From positions 7,542,811 through 7,606,810 of the forward strand of contig JAJHZJ010000311.1 of assembly GCA_023548195.1 (NCBI GenBank): 64,000 nt of DNA, read 5' to 3'. This document shows, piece after piece, positions 52,625 to 64,000 of the stretch. Below the pieces are notes generated by a model. The model was not told the origin of the DNA, did not search any database, and saw only the letters and a program-made list of their open reading frames with translations. Position 1 is the stretch's first letter. The number at the start of each line of letters is the position of its first letter. The translations under genes were made by a program, and so were the position numbers. Source of the stretch: Bettongia penicillata ogilbyi. Lineage: Eukaryota; Chordata; Mammalia; Diprotodontia; Potoroidae.

Positions 52625-52790
52625 CAGCCAGATGATGCAGAGGTTGGAGCACTGGACTTGGGAGTCAGGAAGACTTGAGTTCAAATGTTTCCTCAGACAC
52701 CTTCTGTCTTACTATCTGAGAAAGTCACTAAGCTTCAGTTTTCTCATCTGTTAAAAGTGGATAATAATAGCATCTATCTCAGAGGGGTCC
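52625..52790 (+). repeat. CORE-SINE (MAR1/MIR)
   Basis: ggcagccagatgatgcagag, gagtcaggaagacttgagtt, caaatgtttcctcagacacc and ttctcatctgttaaaagtgg. Confidence 0.75.
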
Positions 52791-53150
52791 TTGACAGGGA
52801 GGGAAGGAATCAGCTTGTTTGCTCTTCAGTGGTCTAGGTTTGGTATTTTGTTTCTAATTAAAGGGGCCATCCCTTGACTCATTTCTTAAACAGGCCTATT
52901 CATTGAATGGGGATTACCTCACTCTGAGTACTTCAAAAGGCCTTTAAAGGGCCAGGTTCTCCCATTGCATCCTTGGTCATCTCCAGTTGTCTTGATGGAT
53001 ATCTGGCCGCTGGACCAGATGGCTCTAGAGGAGGAAGTGAGGCTGGTGACCTGCACAGCCCTCCCTCACTCAAAAAAAAGTCAAGCACAAGTCATGTCAT
53101 CATTTCTCTGATGTAATGGTCCTCTTTGAAAATGAAGGACAAACACAACT
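52791..53150 (+). repeat. WSINE-type 3' domain with a different upstream head
   Basis: 52970-53150 repeats the 3' domain of the SINE at 39938 (tggtcatctccagttgtctt, gaggaagtgaggctggtgac, aagtcatgtcatcatttctc, aatgaaggacaaacacaac). The upstream part 52791-52969 (gtttggtattttgtttctaa, cttcaaaaggcctttaaagg) is not the tRNA/CORE head seen at 39938. Confidence 0.65.
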
Positions 53151-54239
53151 ATCACAGGGATAGGGAAAGTAGGAGAGGCTAATGAGTCCAGAGAGAGTAA
53201 CACTGAGAGTAACTGATAAAGGTAGATGATTAGAAGATTACAGGGCAATTATTTGTATTGCTCTGTCCAACTATTTGATGTGCTATGTTGTTGTGAACTG
53301 GGGTAAGCCTGTCAATGTTATGGCCCTGGCCTCACTGTCTGTTTGAGAAGCCTCCAAAGAAGAGTCAGGAATCAGTTTGTTCCAATCTGGAAATCCTCCC
53401 CACTCTCACCTCCACAGGAGGTAGGAGGCTAGGCAACCCAAGTCTTCCTTCCTACAGGTATTTTTGGAGATTAGAGGGGCAAAGGGAAGGAAGAGATTTT
53501 TTTTTTCTAATAGGGGAAGGGACAGGGTAAGAACAATGGGATTTCTCTTGGGTGTAGCCAATGGTCAATCTCATGAAAATGAACTAATTAGGAGAATGTG
53601 AGTAGTCCTAGAGAATGCGCAAGTCCTAGGATCCCATACCTATAACTGAGTCTTCTAGACGTGAGAACAAGAAAACTAAATTCCAAATATCACCACCCAT
53701 TCATTCTTCAGCAAAAAATTCATTTCATATTCATGCAAATAAGAGCAATGAGCCAAGAGAATATAAAGTCTAGTTCCCTAAGGATGTACTGAGGAACACA
53801 ACTAAATCCTTCACAACTTAGAAATTTTTATTCTTTTTCATCTACTATTTTATCCCACCTCAGTCCTCATCTATTTTTCCCAAAAAATATTTTTAGTAAC
53901 ATTAAGGTCCAAAAATACTTTCTTAAGTATCTTTTAAAAAGACTTTTAAAAGTGTACGGGAGGGAAGGGGTCCAGAGGGACAGGAGGTCTAGACTCCATG
54001 ACACACACCAATGGCACCAGATGTAATCATATAATTAGAAAAAATGTATGTAATATCCACTTACTTTTTTTCTAATTTCCTTATCTTAAAAATGATTGTA
54101 AATGCCACTAAGAAAGCTAGGATTATCTGTCTTACCTGTTTCTATTTTCTACTACATTTAATTAGAAAAATCAAAATTTTTTTCTAATTCTTCAAATTTT
54201 TTGTTTCATGGGTTTTCATCTAAAAATATCAACTAAGAA

Positions 54240-54475
54240 ATGAAGGGAAAAACCTTCCCTTACTTTTATGAAGATGTGGGGGACCAATGGGTACAGAACA
54301 TTGCAAAGTTAGTTTTGCTGAAATGGTGTTTCCCTTCTTGCTTTTTTGAGCTTTGTTATGAGAAGATGGTTTTCTGAACTTAGGGGTGGGGAGAAGGGAA
54401 TTTGGATAGACATACTTGCAAATGAATGTGTTCCTTGAAAACTTAATATATTTTTAAAATAAAATTAAAATCTCC
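54240..54475 (+). repeat. LINE 3' UTR-like fragment
   Basis: ttagttttgctgaaatggtg, gagaagatggttttctgaac, gtggggagaagggaatttgg and a tail of aataaaattaaaa. It resembles an L1-type 3' end; family uncertain. Confidence 0.45.
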
Positions 54476-54804
54476 AAGCACATTACACTTTTACACCACA
54501 GTAAACTGGAAAATGGATATATTCACAATGTTCTTGCCATCTTTATGCTATACCACTTCATTCCAGGCACCACCTCCATCCAACCCTCAAATCTTATCCT
54601 AGTGGTCCTAACTTGCTAAATGATGACAGTTCTTAAATAGTCTGACCCAGATCCATTCCCAGCTCTTCTCTAACCATCTTGAAAGCATGCCACCTCACTC
54701 AGCCTTATAGCAATTACAATCACCATCCCTGTAACTATACAGTTCAAAACATCCTGGCGGCAACCATCGCACCCATCTACTATATGTTGTCTTCCCTTAT
54801 TAGA

Positions 54805-55465
54805 ACAAAAATGTGCATACCCTTTGACCCAGCAATATTGCTTCTAGGACTGTATCCCAAAGAGATCATAAAAATGGGAAGATGTCCCACGTGTACAAAA
54901 ATATTTATAGCAGGTTTCTTTGTGGTGGCCAAGAACTGGAAATCAAGGGGATGCCCATCAGTTGTGGAATGGCCGAATAAGTTGTGGTATATGAATGTAA
55001 TAGAATATTATTGTGCTATAAGAAATGATGAACAGGAGGACTTCAGAGAGGCCTGGAAGGACTTATATGAACTGATGCTGTGTGAAATGAGCAGAACCAG
55101 GAGGACACTGTACACAGTAATAGCCACAGTGTGCAAAGACGGTTTCTGGTAGACCTAGCCCTTCACAGCAATGCAAGGACCTAAAACATTCCCAAAAGGA
55201 CTCTTGAGGCAAAATGCCCTCCACATTCAGAGAAAGAACTATGGAACTGGAACGCAGAATGAAGCAGAATATTTTCTCTTGTGTTATGTTTTGTTTTGAT
55301 TTGTTTTTTCTCATGGTTTCTCCCATTCATTTCAATGCAACATGCCTACTGTGAAAATGCGGTTAATAAGAATGTACGTGTAGAACCCATACAAGATTAC
55401 ACTTCATCTTGGGGAGGGAGAAAATCTAAGACTTATGGAATAAATAAACTTACTTATTAAAAAAG
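54805..55465 (+). mobile_element. 5'-truncated L1 (ORF2 C-terminus and 3' UTR)
   Basis: It begins at aaaatgtgcataccctttga. The frame is open to 55149: CIPFDPAILLLGLYPKEIIK, KIFIAGFFVVAKNWKSRGC, YYCAIRNDEQEDF, MSRTRRTLYTVIATVCKDGF. It then runs into the L1 3' UTR, ending aataaataaacttacttatt plus a short A run. Closely related to the copy at 49928. The preceding sequence (54480-54800) is unrelated to L1, so the open frame starting at 54679 is a chance fusion. Confidence 0.85.
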
Positions 55466-55739
55466 GAGATGCGAAAATATTTTTATAAAATTTAAATTTA
55501 TGGTAAAGGACTTGGCCATAAATATCCACTGCCAATGCTGTTTTCAGTTCTATAATGTCCTTGGTATGAGACCAAGTAGAATTTTAGCTAAAATAGTTAT
55601 ATCTAAGTCTCTTTTTCATTCTATTTTATAAAATACCAAACAAAATAACTTCACCAGACTTCAAAATTATCACACAACCTTGGAATGATTTAATTCAATT
55701 ACACAATTACTGAGCATCATGTAGCATGCTTTTTAAAAT

Positions 55740-55940
55740 TTCTTGCATCTCCCACTGCCCACTGGATGTCTCAAACTAGAGATCTCACAGGCATCTTAAA
55801 CTCAACTTCTTCAAAATTGAACTCATTATCTTCTCACCCCCATTTCCTAACCACATATCAAACTGTTTCCTTCTCTTAACTTCTGTATTACTAATGAGGG
55901 TACTACCATCCTCCCAGTCACTAGAATTTATCTAGAAATT
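55740..55940 (+). repeat. L2 fragment
   Basis: ccactggatgtctcaaacta, ggcatcttaaactcaacttc and aaaattgaactcattatctt match the L2 RT region downstream of YADD. Confidence 0.6.
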
Positions 55941-56309
55941 CCTTTCAAAATAACTATAAAAATATGTAGCAGCTGGCTTACCAAGAACGTAAAGTAGTTC
56001 CATGAATACATGTCCAAAACCCTCTTTACAGAAATACAGAGACACTTAAATATTTGAAAAAGATTAACTAGTTCATGACTGGGTTGTGCTAAAATAATAA
56101 AAAGGCAATATTAACCAAATTAATTGAGTATCCAAATAAAAAAATCCAAAAAAACCCAAAATAAATATCGTAACAAATAATCAAATTGAGTATCATTACA
56201 ATTAAGTTACCAAAGAGTTACTTTATAGAAGTAGACAAGATAAGAGATTTCATCCGGAGGAACAAAAGGTCACAAATGGAAAAGATAAAAAAAGGAAATG
56301 AAGAACTGT

Positions 56310-56440
56310 TTTAAAGTCTGTCAGTAAGCATTTACTCAGCATCTACTATGTGCCAGAAATACAAAAGAAGTCAAAAGAGTCTTTTGACCTCAAGGAGCTT
56401 GTAGTCTAATAGACGTAACAACATATATACAACTATATGA
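56310..56440 (+). repeat. Old mammalian repeat, copy 2
   Basis: agtaagcatttactcagcat, ctactatgtgccagaaatac and caaggagcttgtagtctaat; same unassigned family as 52290-52460. Confidence 0.5.
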
Positions 56441-57522
56441 CAGTCGCATACTTAAAGATGTAACATTCTAACAGAAAAGATAATATAAACCATGTGCTAA
56501 CAAGATACTCACAGATAAATTAGAACTAATCAACAGAGGGAGGGCACTAGCATTAAAGATGAAGAAGAGAGGAGAGAGCTTATGACAAATTACCTCAAAA
56601 TTTTTTGCTACAAAATATGAGACAAAGTTCTCAGCAGAGAGGGTAGGAAAGGAGGAGGGAGCCATAGGATGTTTAAAGAGGGATGAAAAGATCTAGAAGA
56701 TTACTATGGAGATTGAGATAGTAAACTGGTTAGGAAGATAGAGTATATAGTAGCAGCAGTTAAGGGCCCAGTTGAAGTTCCATAGCATACATTTGCAGTA
56801 TACTCGATCAGAATAGTTGCATGATTTTCTCCACCTTCTTTTTCCTCCGCCTGTTTTGGAATATATACATCTCTTCATCATTTACCTTTTCAACTGTTAT
56901 TTTTACCAATATATTCAACTGGGATATTTACCTTTGTACTTTTTTCTTAAGTCTTGTGTTTGCACTTACAAATTTTTTCCCCTGGCGTTCTGATTTCATT
57001 TACTTCATTTTACATCTCCTTCTTCAGGTTCATTTCTCCCAGCCATTCTTGTAGTTCTAGTGGTCAAGCCCATGTTTCTTCTCTGAGTCTCTGCTTACAT
57101 TTGTTGCAGAATTATTCTCTTCTTCTTTGTTTGCCTTTAGACTTTCAATTAGCCCATAGTATTTTTTTATTATACTTGATATTTTCTTCTCTTTACTCAT
57201 AATGTCGACTCCAGTTTTTGCTTTGGAATATTTTGCCAGGATCTGCTTCCCCTCATACTCTTGCATGGGTAGAACTGGCCCTATATGATTCTGTTTCCTC
57301 TTTAGTCTAAATGCTGGTGTTGCTGCTTCTTTAAATAGGCTGACTTCTACTAGGTTCCACCCTCTGCTTCAACCCCGGGTTTCTGCCTTAGCCTCCTGGT
57401 AGGTCACCGTGGATGCTGGGTTATGCCTTTTCTTCTTTCTCTGTGCACAACTCCCATTAGAATCAGTTTCTTCTTTCCTTACTGTGTCACTGAAAGGATC
57501 CGTTCAATTCTGGAGATCACGC

Positions 57523-58094
57523 TGTTATGGAGCCTCCTAAAAGACCTCTCCACACTAAGGATACTGTAATGCTAATGAGATTAAAGATCTTTTCCACTCA
57601 TTAATGGGCCTGCCCATTAAGGGAAGTTAGATTAGGGGATATCTGTAGGAAGACCCATACCTTTTGTTAATGAGGCACTGGTTCTCAAAGGTTTATGATG
57701 CTCACTACCCCGAAAAGTGTACAAATACTCCGAGGTGAGGTTTTGCTTTGGGGCTTACTCATTGGACCTGTTGTTTTGGTCACATGAGACTCTGGGCTGC
57801 TGCTAAGGAGCCTCCCAGCTTTGAAAACCCAGGCATTGGTGCTTCTCTCTCTGGGAACTATGTACGTATGATCAGTTATCTGTCTGTTGATCTATGATAT
57901 ATGGTCAGACAGTTGGAAGCCCTGACTGTTGGTTGATCTTTGTTTCTCTGTATTTTCTCTGAAGTTCAGGGTGCTGACTTTTTCCCCTTAACTAAGTGAA
58001 TGATATATGTGCTTGATTAAAGTGACTGTTGACCCCTCAACCCCTCAAAAGTTGCTTTCCTTTTAGAAAAGCAGATCTAAGAACCCATGATAGC
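57523..58094 (+). mobile_element. Probable solo LTR of an endogenous retrovirus (non-coding)
   Basis: LTR-like architecture: a TGTTATGG start, a less AT-rich U3-like part, a TATA-like tacaaatac at 57719-57727 in the context of an LTR core promoter, ATTAAA near 58015 as a possible polyadenylation signal, and an end near cccatgatagca that weakly mirrors the start. No gag, pol or env reading frame adjoins it. A target duplication was not found, so limits and identity are tentative. Confidence 0.45.
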
Positions 58095-59479
58095 AGGCCA
58101 TTCTGGATGTGTCAGGGTACTTGCTTTTACAGATACACAGGTGTTGAGTTGGCTCTGTCTCCTTTTATGGCTCCTGGTGCCCCAAGAAGTCCATAAACAA
58201 GTGCTATCTCCCTGCTTCATCCCCTGGTTCTTTCCAATTCTACAGGTGAGCAGGATTCAGGAGGTGCTTACGACCCTTGGTGTTCTTGTTAAGAATATTC
58301 ACAGGCTTCAGATTCATTTACTACAACTCATACCAACTTCCATGTTATCACCACCCCTCCCCTTCCTGAAATTTCAGGTTCATTTACAAAGGTGCCATCC
58401 AATTTCCTTGGCAAGAATTATTTAGCCAGCCAGTTCCATTTTTTTTTTTTTTTGCTGTCTGGACTAGATAGGAGAGTTCATATCTCTTTCTCCTTTAGTA
58501 CTACTCTATTTGGGGACCTTTTTAGATATTACTGGGACAAGTGTGGGACAGACGGGTTCTCCTACTCTTCAAATCACCTTCTTAACCTGAACTCTGAAAA
58601 CCTAGGAGAACAACCAAACAATCTACAGTCTTCTTCCAAACTGTATTATATATCTTGAATGTCATCTCTTTTTCTGGCTACTTCTCCAACTCATTGATAT
58701 CAAGTGTATATCTTTATTTAAGCAGGTACAGAAAAGTCATCTCCCATCAAAATCTTCTAAAACTGAACTTGTGAAAAGTCACCATTATTCAAGTTACCTT
58801 TCCTTGATCTGTTCTTCAGGTAAATTATTCTGGGTGGTAGAAATACAATGTTTTCTTCTGATTTTTTTCAATCTCTGACTTGGCTCTAATATTCTTTGTT
58901 GCCTCATGGAGGTACTGAGTTATAATCACCCCATTCTATTGCATTAGTATTCCCAAATTTATTTAATTTCTAATTAAAAGATAATTTAAATATCTTAACC
59001 TTTTACTTATTAAATGCTCCTATTTAATTGTCTATATACCTATATTCAAACAGTATTGTCTCTCTTGGAGGGGAATGTATTCAATGACTTTAATAGCAAG
59101 GGTTATTAACCTAGGATCTTTGGACCCAAGGTAAGCCTGTGAACTTGGAAGGGGAAAAAAATACACTTTTTTTTCCACTAATCTCTAACAGAAGTTTAGC
59201 ACTTCCTTCAATCACAAACATAGGTAACAAAATACTATTCTGAGAAGAACTCCATGGACTTCTCCAAACTTCCAAGGGGGTCAAAGACAAGAAAGAGGCT
59301 AAGAACTCCTGCTATATATTGACCTGGCATTTAGGAGACATTTACCAAAGGCCTGCTGACTTACTGAATGTCAAAAAATCAGTATAACTTAAAATATGAA
59401 GATTGTTGGTGGGGTTTTTCTGATTTATTGCTAGTCACTATTTTGTTTGTTTCCTTTCTTAAACAACTCTGTTTGATAA

Positions 59480-62470
59480 ACACAAATTCTGGGGGCATTA
59501 CAAGGGAGCAGCAGCCCTGAGCACAGTTTCAAGGCAAAGAGGAGCACTAATGGTTGTGGCTGCAGGGGAACAGAGAGACCTCCTAAGCAAACAGCAACAA
59601 CAACAACAAAAAAAGAATCTCACCATAAAAAGCTTCTAATAAGGTGACAGGAAAAACCAAGACATAAATTTAGAAAAAGACAACAATGTGAAAATAGCTA
59701 CCAAAGATGCCTCAAAGAAAAATGCCAATTGGACACAAACTCAACAAGAATTCCTTGAAGAGTTAAGGAAATAAGGGTGGTATGTATAAATTGGGGAAAG
59801 AAAGGAGAATGATACAAGAAAATTATGAAAAGAGAATTAACAGTCTGATAAAAGAGGCAAAAAAAAAACAAACCACACACACACACAAAACAAAACACTG
59901 AAGAACCTAAAACCTTAAAAACAGAACTGGCCTAACGGTAAATGAGTCACAAAAATTCCCCAAAGACCAAGTGCTCCTTAAAAAGCTGAATAGGTCAAAT
60001 GGAAAAGAAGGTACAAAAATTCACTGAAGAAACTCCTTAAGAAACATAATCAACGAAATGGAAAAAGCACAAAAACTTAATAAAGAAAATAGTTTCTTAA
60101 TAACTAGAATTGGTTAGGTGGAAGTTAATAACTCCATGAGACCTCAAGAAACAATAAAAACGAATTCAAAAGAATGAAAAAATAAAAATGTGAACTATCT
60201 CAATGGAAAAACAACTGACCTGGGAAATAGATCCAGGAGAGATAATTTAAATTCAGGTAGTATTGAACTACCTCAAAGCTATGATCAAAGAGTCTGGACA
60301 ACATATTTCAAGAAATTGTCAAGAAAAACTGCCCCAATATCTTAAGTGCAGAAAATAAAATAGAAAGTGAAAGAATCTACCAATCACCTCCCAAAAGAGA
60401 TCCCAAAACGAAAACTTCCAGCAGTTTTATAGTCAAGTTCCAGAGTTCTCAGGTAAAAGAGAAAATATTTCAAGTAGCCAGAAAGAACCAATTCAAATAC
60501 TGTGGAGCCAAAGTCAGAATCACACAAAATTTAGCACCTCTCATGTTAAAGAAGTGAAGGACTTGGAATATGATATTCCAGAAGGCAAAAGAGCTAGGAT
60601 TACAACCAAGAATCACCTATCCCCCCCAAAAAAAAAACCTAAGTATTATCCTTCAGGGCAAAAAATCAACATTTGATGATATAAAGGATTTTGAAGCATT
60701 ACTGATGAAAAGATCAGAGCTGAATAGAAAATTTGACATTCAAACACAGGATTCAAGGGAAGCATAAAAAGGTAAACATGAAAAAGTAACCGCAAAGATC
60801 TCAAATTTAAACTGTTTAATTTCTTTTGTGGAAAGATGATACATGTTAACCCCTAAGAAATTTATCATCATTAGGGCAGCTAAAAGGACTTTACATAGAC
60901 ACAGGGTGTGGATGTGAGTCAATTACGTTGGAGTCAGCTCAAAAAAAAAATCAAGCGGTAAGAAAAAAAGATGAATTGGAAGTAGGAGACACAAAAATTT
61001 TCTTACATAAAAGAGGCATGCAAGGAAGAGTTTTTACGGTGGAGAGGAAAATGGGTAGTGGTAGTGGCAAGTAATGCTTGAATCTCTCTCTTATCAGAAC
61101 TGGATGAAACGGAAGAATACATATACACACTCAGTTATGTATAGAAACTTAACCAATAGGCAAGTAAGACAGGGAAAGGAGAAGTGAAAGTGGGAGGGAG
61201 AGAACAAATTAAGAAAGTAGCTAGAAGCAAAAGAGACGTCTGAGGAGGGATGGAGTAAAAAGAGAGAGGGAGAAGAAGAAACCAAAGAAAATGGGATGAA
61301 GGGGAAAAACACAGTAAATCATAAATGTGAAAGTGAAAGGAATGAGAACACACATTACACAGAAGCAGACAGAAGAATGCGTTAGAAACCAGAATTCAAC
61401 AATATGTTGTTTGTAAGAGATACACCTGAACCTGAAAGATAGACACAGAGTTAAAATAAAGAGCTGGAGTAGAATCGAATATGTTTCAGTTAAAGTAAAA
61501 AAAAAAAATAAAAATAAAAAAGACAAAGGAAAAGCAAAAACAGACCTAATTAAAATGAATAATCAGGGAAACTATAATTTGTTTAAAGGTACAACAGATA
61601 ATATCTTTTACAGCAAATCATTTCTGAAATATAACAAGTCAAATTTATAAAAATAAGAGTCAATCCCCAATTAATAAATGGTGAAAGGCAGTTTTCAGAA
61701 GAAAAAAAAAATCAAAGTTTATCTAGTCACATGAAAAAATGCTCTAACATCATTACTCATTAGAGAAAGGCAAATCAAAACAACTCTGAGTTACCACCTC
61801 ACACTTACCAAAAATGTCAAATGTTGGAGGGGATGAGGGAAAAACAGGTACAACAATGAACTGGTACAACCATCCTGGAGAATAACTTGGAAGTAGGCCC
61901 AAAGGGCTATAAAACTGTGCATACCTTTTGACCTAGCAATACCATTACTAGGTCTGTATCCCAAAGAGATCCAATAAAAAGGAAAAAGACCTTTATATAC
62001 AAAAATGCTACTTATAGAAGCTCTTTTTGTGATGGCAAAGCATTGGAAATTGAGGAGATGCTCATAAATTAGGGAATGGCTGAAAAAGTTGTAGGATATG
62101 ATTGTGATGGAGTACTATTGTGCTATGGGAAATGACAAGTGGGATATGTCAGAAAAACATGGTAAGACTCATATGAACTAATACGAAGTGAAGTGAGAAC
62201 AACTGAGAAAAACTTAGCTACTCTGGTCAATACAATAATCCAAGAAAACTCCAAATATCTCATGATAAAAAAACAAAAACAAAAACATGCTATCCACCTT
62301 CAGAGAAAGTACTGATGAACTGAGAGCAAATTAAATGTAATTTTCTGATTTTTATTATTTTTCTTTCTTTTTTAAAAATATAGTTAAAATATGGAACTAT
62401 TTTGAATGATTTCATATATACACTTGATTTCTCCAATTATCTGAATTTGGTATGGGGGAAGGGCAGGTTA
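59480..62470 (+). mobile_element. Old L1 with internal ORF2 deletion
   Basis: In order: a 5'-UTR-like part (59480-59790), a decayed ORF1 (about 59790-60770), a purine-rich inter-ORF region (60780-61380), the beginning of ORF2 endonuclease coding (attcaacaatatgttgtttg, 61396-61610), then a jump at about 61610-61640 straight to the ORF2 C-terminal region (aatccccaattaataaatgg; tgtgcataccttttgaccta) and an L1 3' end. Most of ORF2, including all of the RT, is missing. Confidence 0.7.
59790..60768 (+). pseudogene. Decayed L1 ORF1 of the internally deleted copy
   Basis: Coiled-coil traces with many stops are followed by KNQFKYCGAKVRITQNLAP, and from 60570 an open stretch: [47 protein letters not shown]. 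This aligns with the ORF1 C-terminal domain at 23404-23670. A C7A9 run near 60622 alters the frame at the ITYPAK site. Confidence 0.75.
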
Positions 62471-62849
62471 TGTTTGTAAAATCACCCACCATGCTACTAC
62501 TGTCAGTTTGCATCATACCACCTGGTTATGCAGGTATGATTTGTAACTCAGAACAAGTATAGTGATTACAAAATAATCACTTGTTAGGTTGGGGGGAGGA
62601 GAAGCCAAATAACCACTCCTATACAATAATACAGCACATTCACTGACTTTTCAATGCAAAATGATTCTTAGATATGATCAAGAATAATCAGAGAAGAAAA
62701 GTAGAAAAGCAAGAATACTATAAATCCAGCTTACATCTTATCTCCAAGTGGCTTCTAAAGCCCTGATACAGCCCACTAAATAAACTAGCTTGTTAGTATT
62801 ATTTTGGCTGTAAACTGATTGCCACCATTTGGTCAATTGGTGTTGGCAT

Positions 62850-63105
62850 CATCTTTATCATCATCATAATATTTATATAGCACTTTACAATTTGCAAAGC
62901 ATTCTGCAAACATCTATTTGATCCTCAAAATGATAATGGGAGGTAGGTGCTATTATTATATCCATTTTTACAGATTAGGAAACTGAAGCAAACTTAAGTG
63001 ACTTGCCCAGAGTCACAAAACTAGTATCTGAAGCTGTATTTGAATTCTGGTACTCTTGCCTCCAAGTCCAACACTTTCCATCCATGACTCTCTGTAGCTT
63101 CCCCT
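62850..63105 (-). repeat. MIR/THER1-type SINE, antisense
   Basis: taatatttatatagcacttt, acaatttgcaaagcattctg, ggaggtaggtgctattatta, ttaggaaactgaagcaaact and gtgacttgcccagagtcaca, a well-preserved antisense copy. Confidence 0.8.
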
Positions 63106-63329
63106 GGCATAACACCATTCACCATTGTAAGTACTTCCAAAAATGCCAACCAACATGAATGGATTACTTATTTTACAGGTAATATTTTTTATCACACATT
63201 TCAACCTTTACCAAAATTGATTAGGATCTAAAGATTTACCACTCCAAAGAGACCTTAGAGATCACATGATCCTTCATCGTTTTACTAGAAAGGGATTAAA
63301 GAATATATAAATTTACACAAGTACTAAGT

Positions 63330-63490
63330 TTGTTGTTATTCAGTCATTTTCAGCCCATTTGACCGACTCTTCATGACTCCATTTGGGGTTTTCTTGATAA
63401 TGGAGTGGTTTTCCATTTCCTTCTCCGACTTACTTAACAGATGAGGAAACTGAGGCTAATAGGGTTAAGTGACTTGCCCACCGCTACCTA
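63330..63490 (-). repeat. SINE with RTE/BovB-like tail, antisense, truncated
   Basis: tttgttgttattcagtcatt, catttggggttttcttgata, ggttttccatttccttctcc, gatgaggaaactgaggctaa and agtgacttgcccaccgc; same family as 14100-14361. The tRNA-like head is missing. Confidence 0.75.
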
Positions 63491-64000
63491 AAATACAAGG
63501 GACTGAAGAGCTAGGCAAATATAGGGGAAAAAAGGACAGAGAGCTGCATTCCCACAATTTTTCAGAGGAACTAAGTGCCATAAACAAATATTTGTTGATT
63601 ACATATAGGGTATGAAGGTAACATAAGGTAATAGAAGATAATAAACTGATAATCTTTCTCAAACTTTGGCCCTCTGAGGCACTGTTAAGTATGGAGCTAT
63701 CATTCTCAACTCTGTTTTCCATATCCAATTTGCAACTGTAACCTATTTAAGGATTACTAGTCAATGATCTTCTGAGGTCCTTTTATCTACAACTAAGATA
63801 TAAAATCCTTTTAGTCTAATATCATTGTAACTAGAATCTAACCATAGGCTACTGGTAAAACTTTGGGAAACAACAGTAGAAAGCATATATAGGATTTGCC
63901 AGTCTCAGGCCACAAGGAATGAAAATAAAGCAGAGAATATTAGGTTGGTGAGAAATAGTGATTTCATTGACTTCCTTCAGAAAGACTTAAAGGAAATGTG

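Larger units (their letters stand above)
48412..64000 (-). other. ACVR2A intron 1, partial
   Basis: At least 15.6 kb of intron upstream of exon 2. It contains L1 3' ends, an old repeat split by L1, SINE pieces, a probable LTR and an internally deleted L1. No promoter, CpG island or exon 1 is visible. Stretches where I see nothing: 48412-49100, 49310-49855, 51300-52280, 53160-54230, 55945-56300, 56450-57520 (possibly antisense L1-like), 58095-59470 and 63500-64000. Confidence 0.85.

Noticed and set aside
54679..55152. 157-codon open frame as a gene
   Set aside because: The first 40 or so codons are non-L1 flank and the rest is L1 ORF2 C-terminus; a chance in-frame fusion.
57523..58094. Full endogenous provirus
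   Set aside because: No coding frame for viral proteins flanks the LTR-like block and no second LTR was found.
48412..64000. Search for ACVR2A exon 1 and promoter
   Set aside because: No signal-peptide exon with a donor of the right phase and no CpG-rich block is visible, so it is probably beyond the window.
1..64000. CRISPR arrays, operons, prophage or other bacterial systems
   Set aside because: Spliced vertebrate exons and marsupial retrotransposons define a nuclear genome; no spaced direct-repeat array exists.

Overview
The window is intronic and exonic DNA of a vertebrate nuclear genome, read antisense to one protein-coding gene. Seven exons on the minus strand (exon 8 at 2445-2559 up to exon 2 at 48204-48411) encode a near-continuous stretch of activin receptor type-2A (ACVR2A): the whole cysteine-rich extracellular domain, the transmembrane segment and the N-terminal half of the serine/threonine kinase domain through the HRD and DFG motifs. 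Exon boundaries have consensus GT/AG sites and compatible phases. Exon 1 (signal peptide) must lie beyond 64000, and exons 9-11 (rest of the kinase domain) below position 1. No second host gene was found.

The repeats point to a marsupial, probably an Australian one: L1 and half-L1 (HAL1-like) elements with marsupial-type 5' ends (..gagccaagatggcag..), CORE-SINEs of MIR/MAR1 type, a young SINE with a WSINE-type 3' domain, SINEs ending in an RTE/BovB-like tail, and old L2, L3/CR1 and RTE LINEs. The species cannot be fixed from sequence reading alone, and family names are from recognition, not a database search.

Layout (left to right): 1-2444, intron 8 with an antisense L1. 2445-8512, exons 8 to 5 in compact introns. 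8513-41944, the giant intron 4 (33.4 kb): an antisense RTE LINE, L2 copies with a nested SINE, a perfect 29-bp foldback, a 39-bp tandem duplication, a complete HAL1-like element (21888-24710), L1 debris (29-33 kb), a 3'-truncated HAL1-like copy inside an L3 end (33359-34413), and a young SINE with a perfect 17-bp target duplication. 41945-42417, exons 4 and 3, only 208 bp apart. 42418-48203, intron 2 with an antisense L3/CR1 LINE. 48204-48411, exon 2. 48412-64000, intron 1 with L1 3' ends, a probable solo LTR and an internally deleted L1.

There is no operon, CRISPR array, RNA gene or novel multi-gene system that the sequence supports. The interesting material is retrotransposon mechanics (3'-truncated and internally deleted L1-type copies, nested insertions with readable target duplications), a recent palindrome and tandem duplication, and an interrupted coding A-tract in ACVR2A exon 3.
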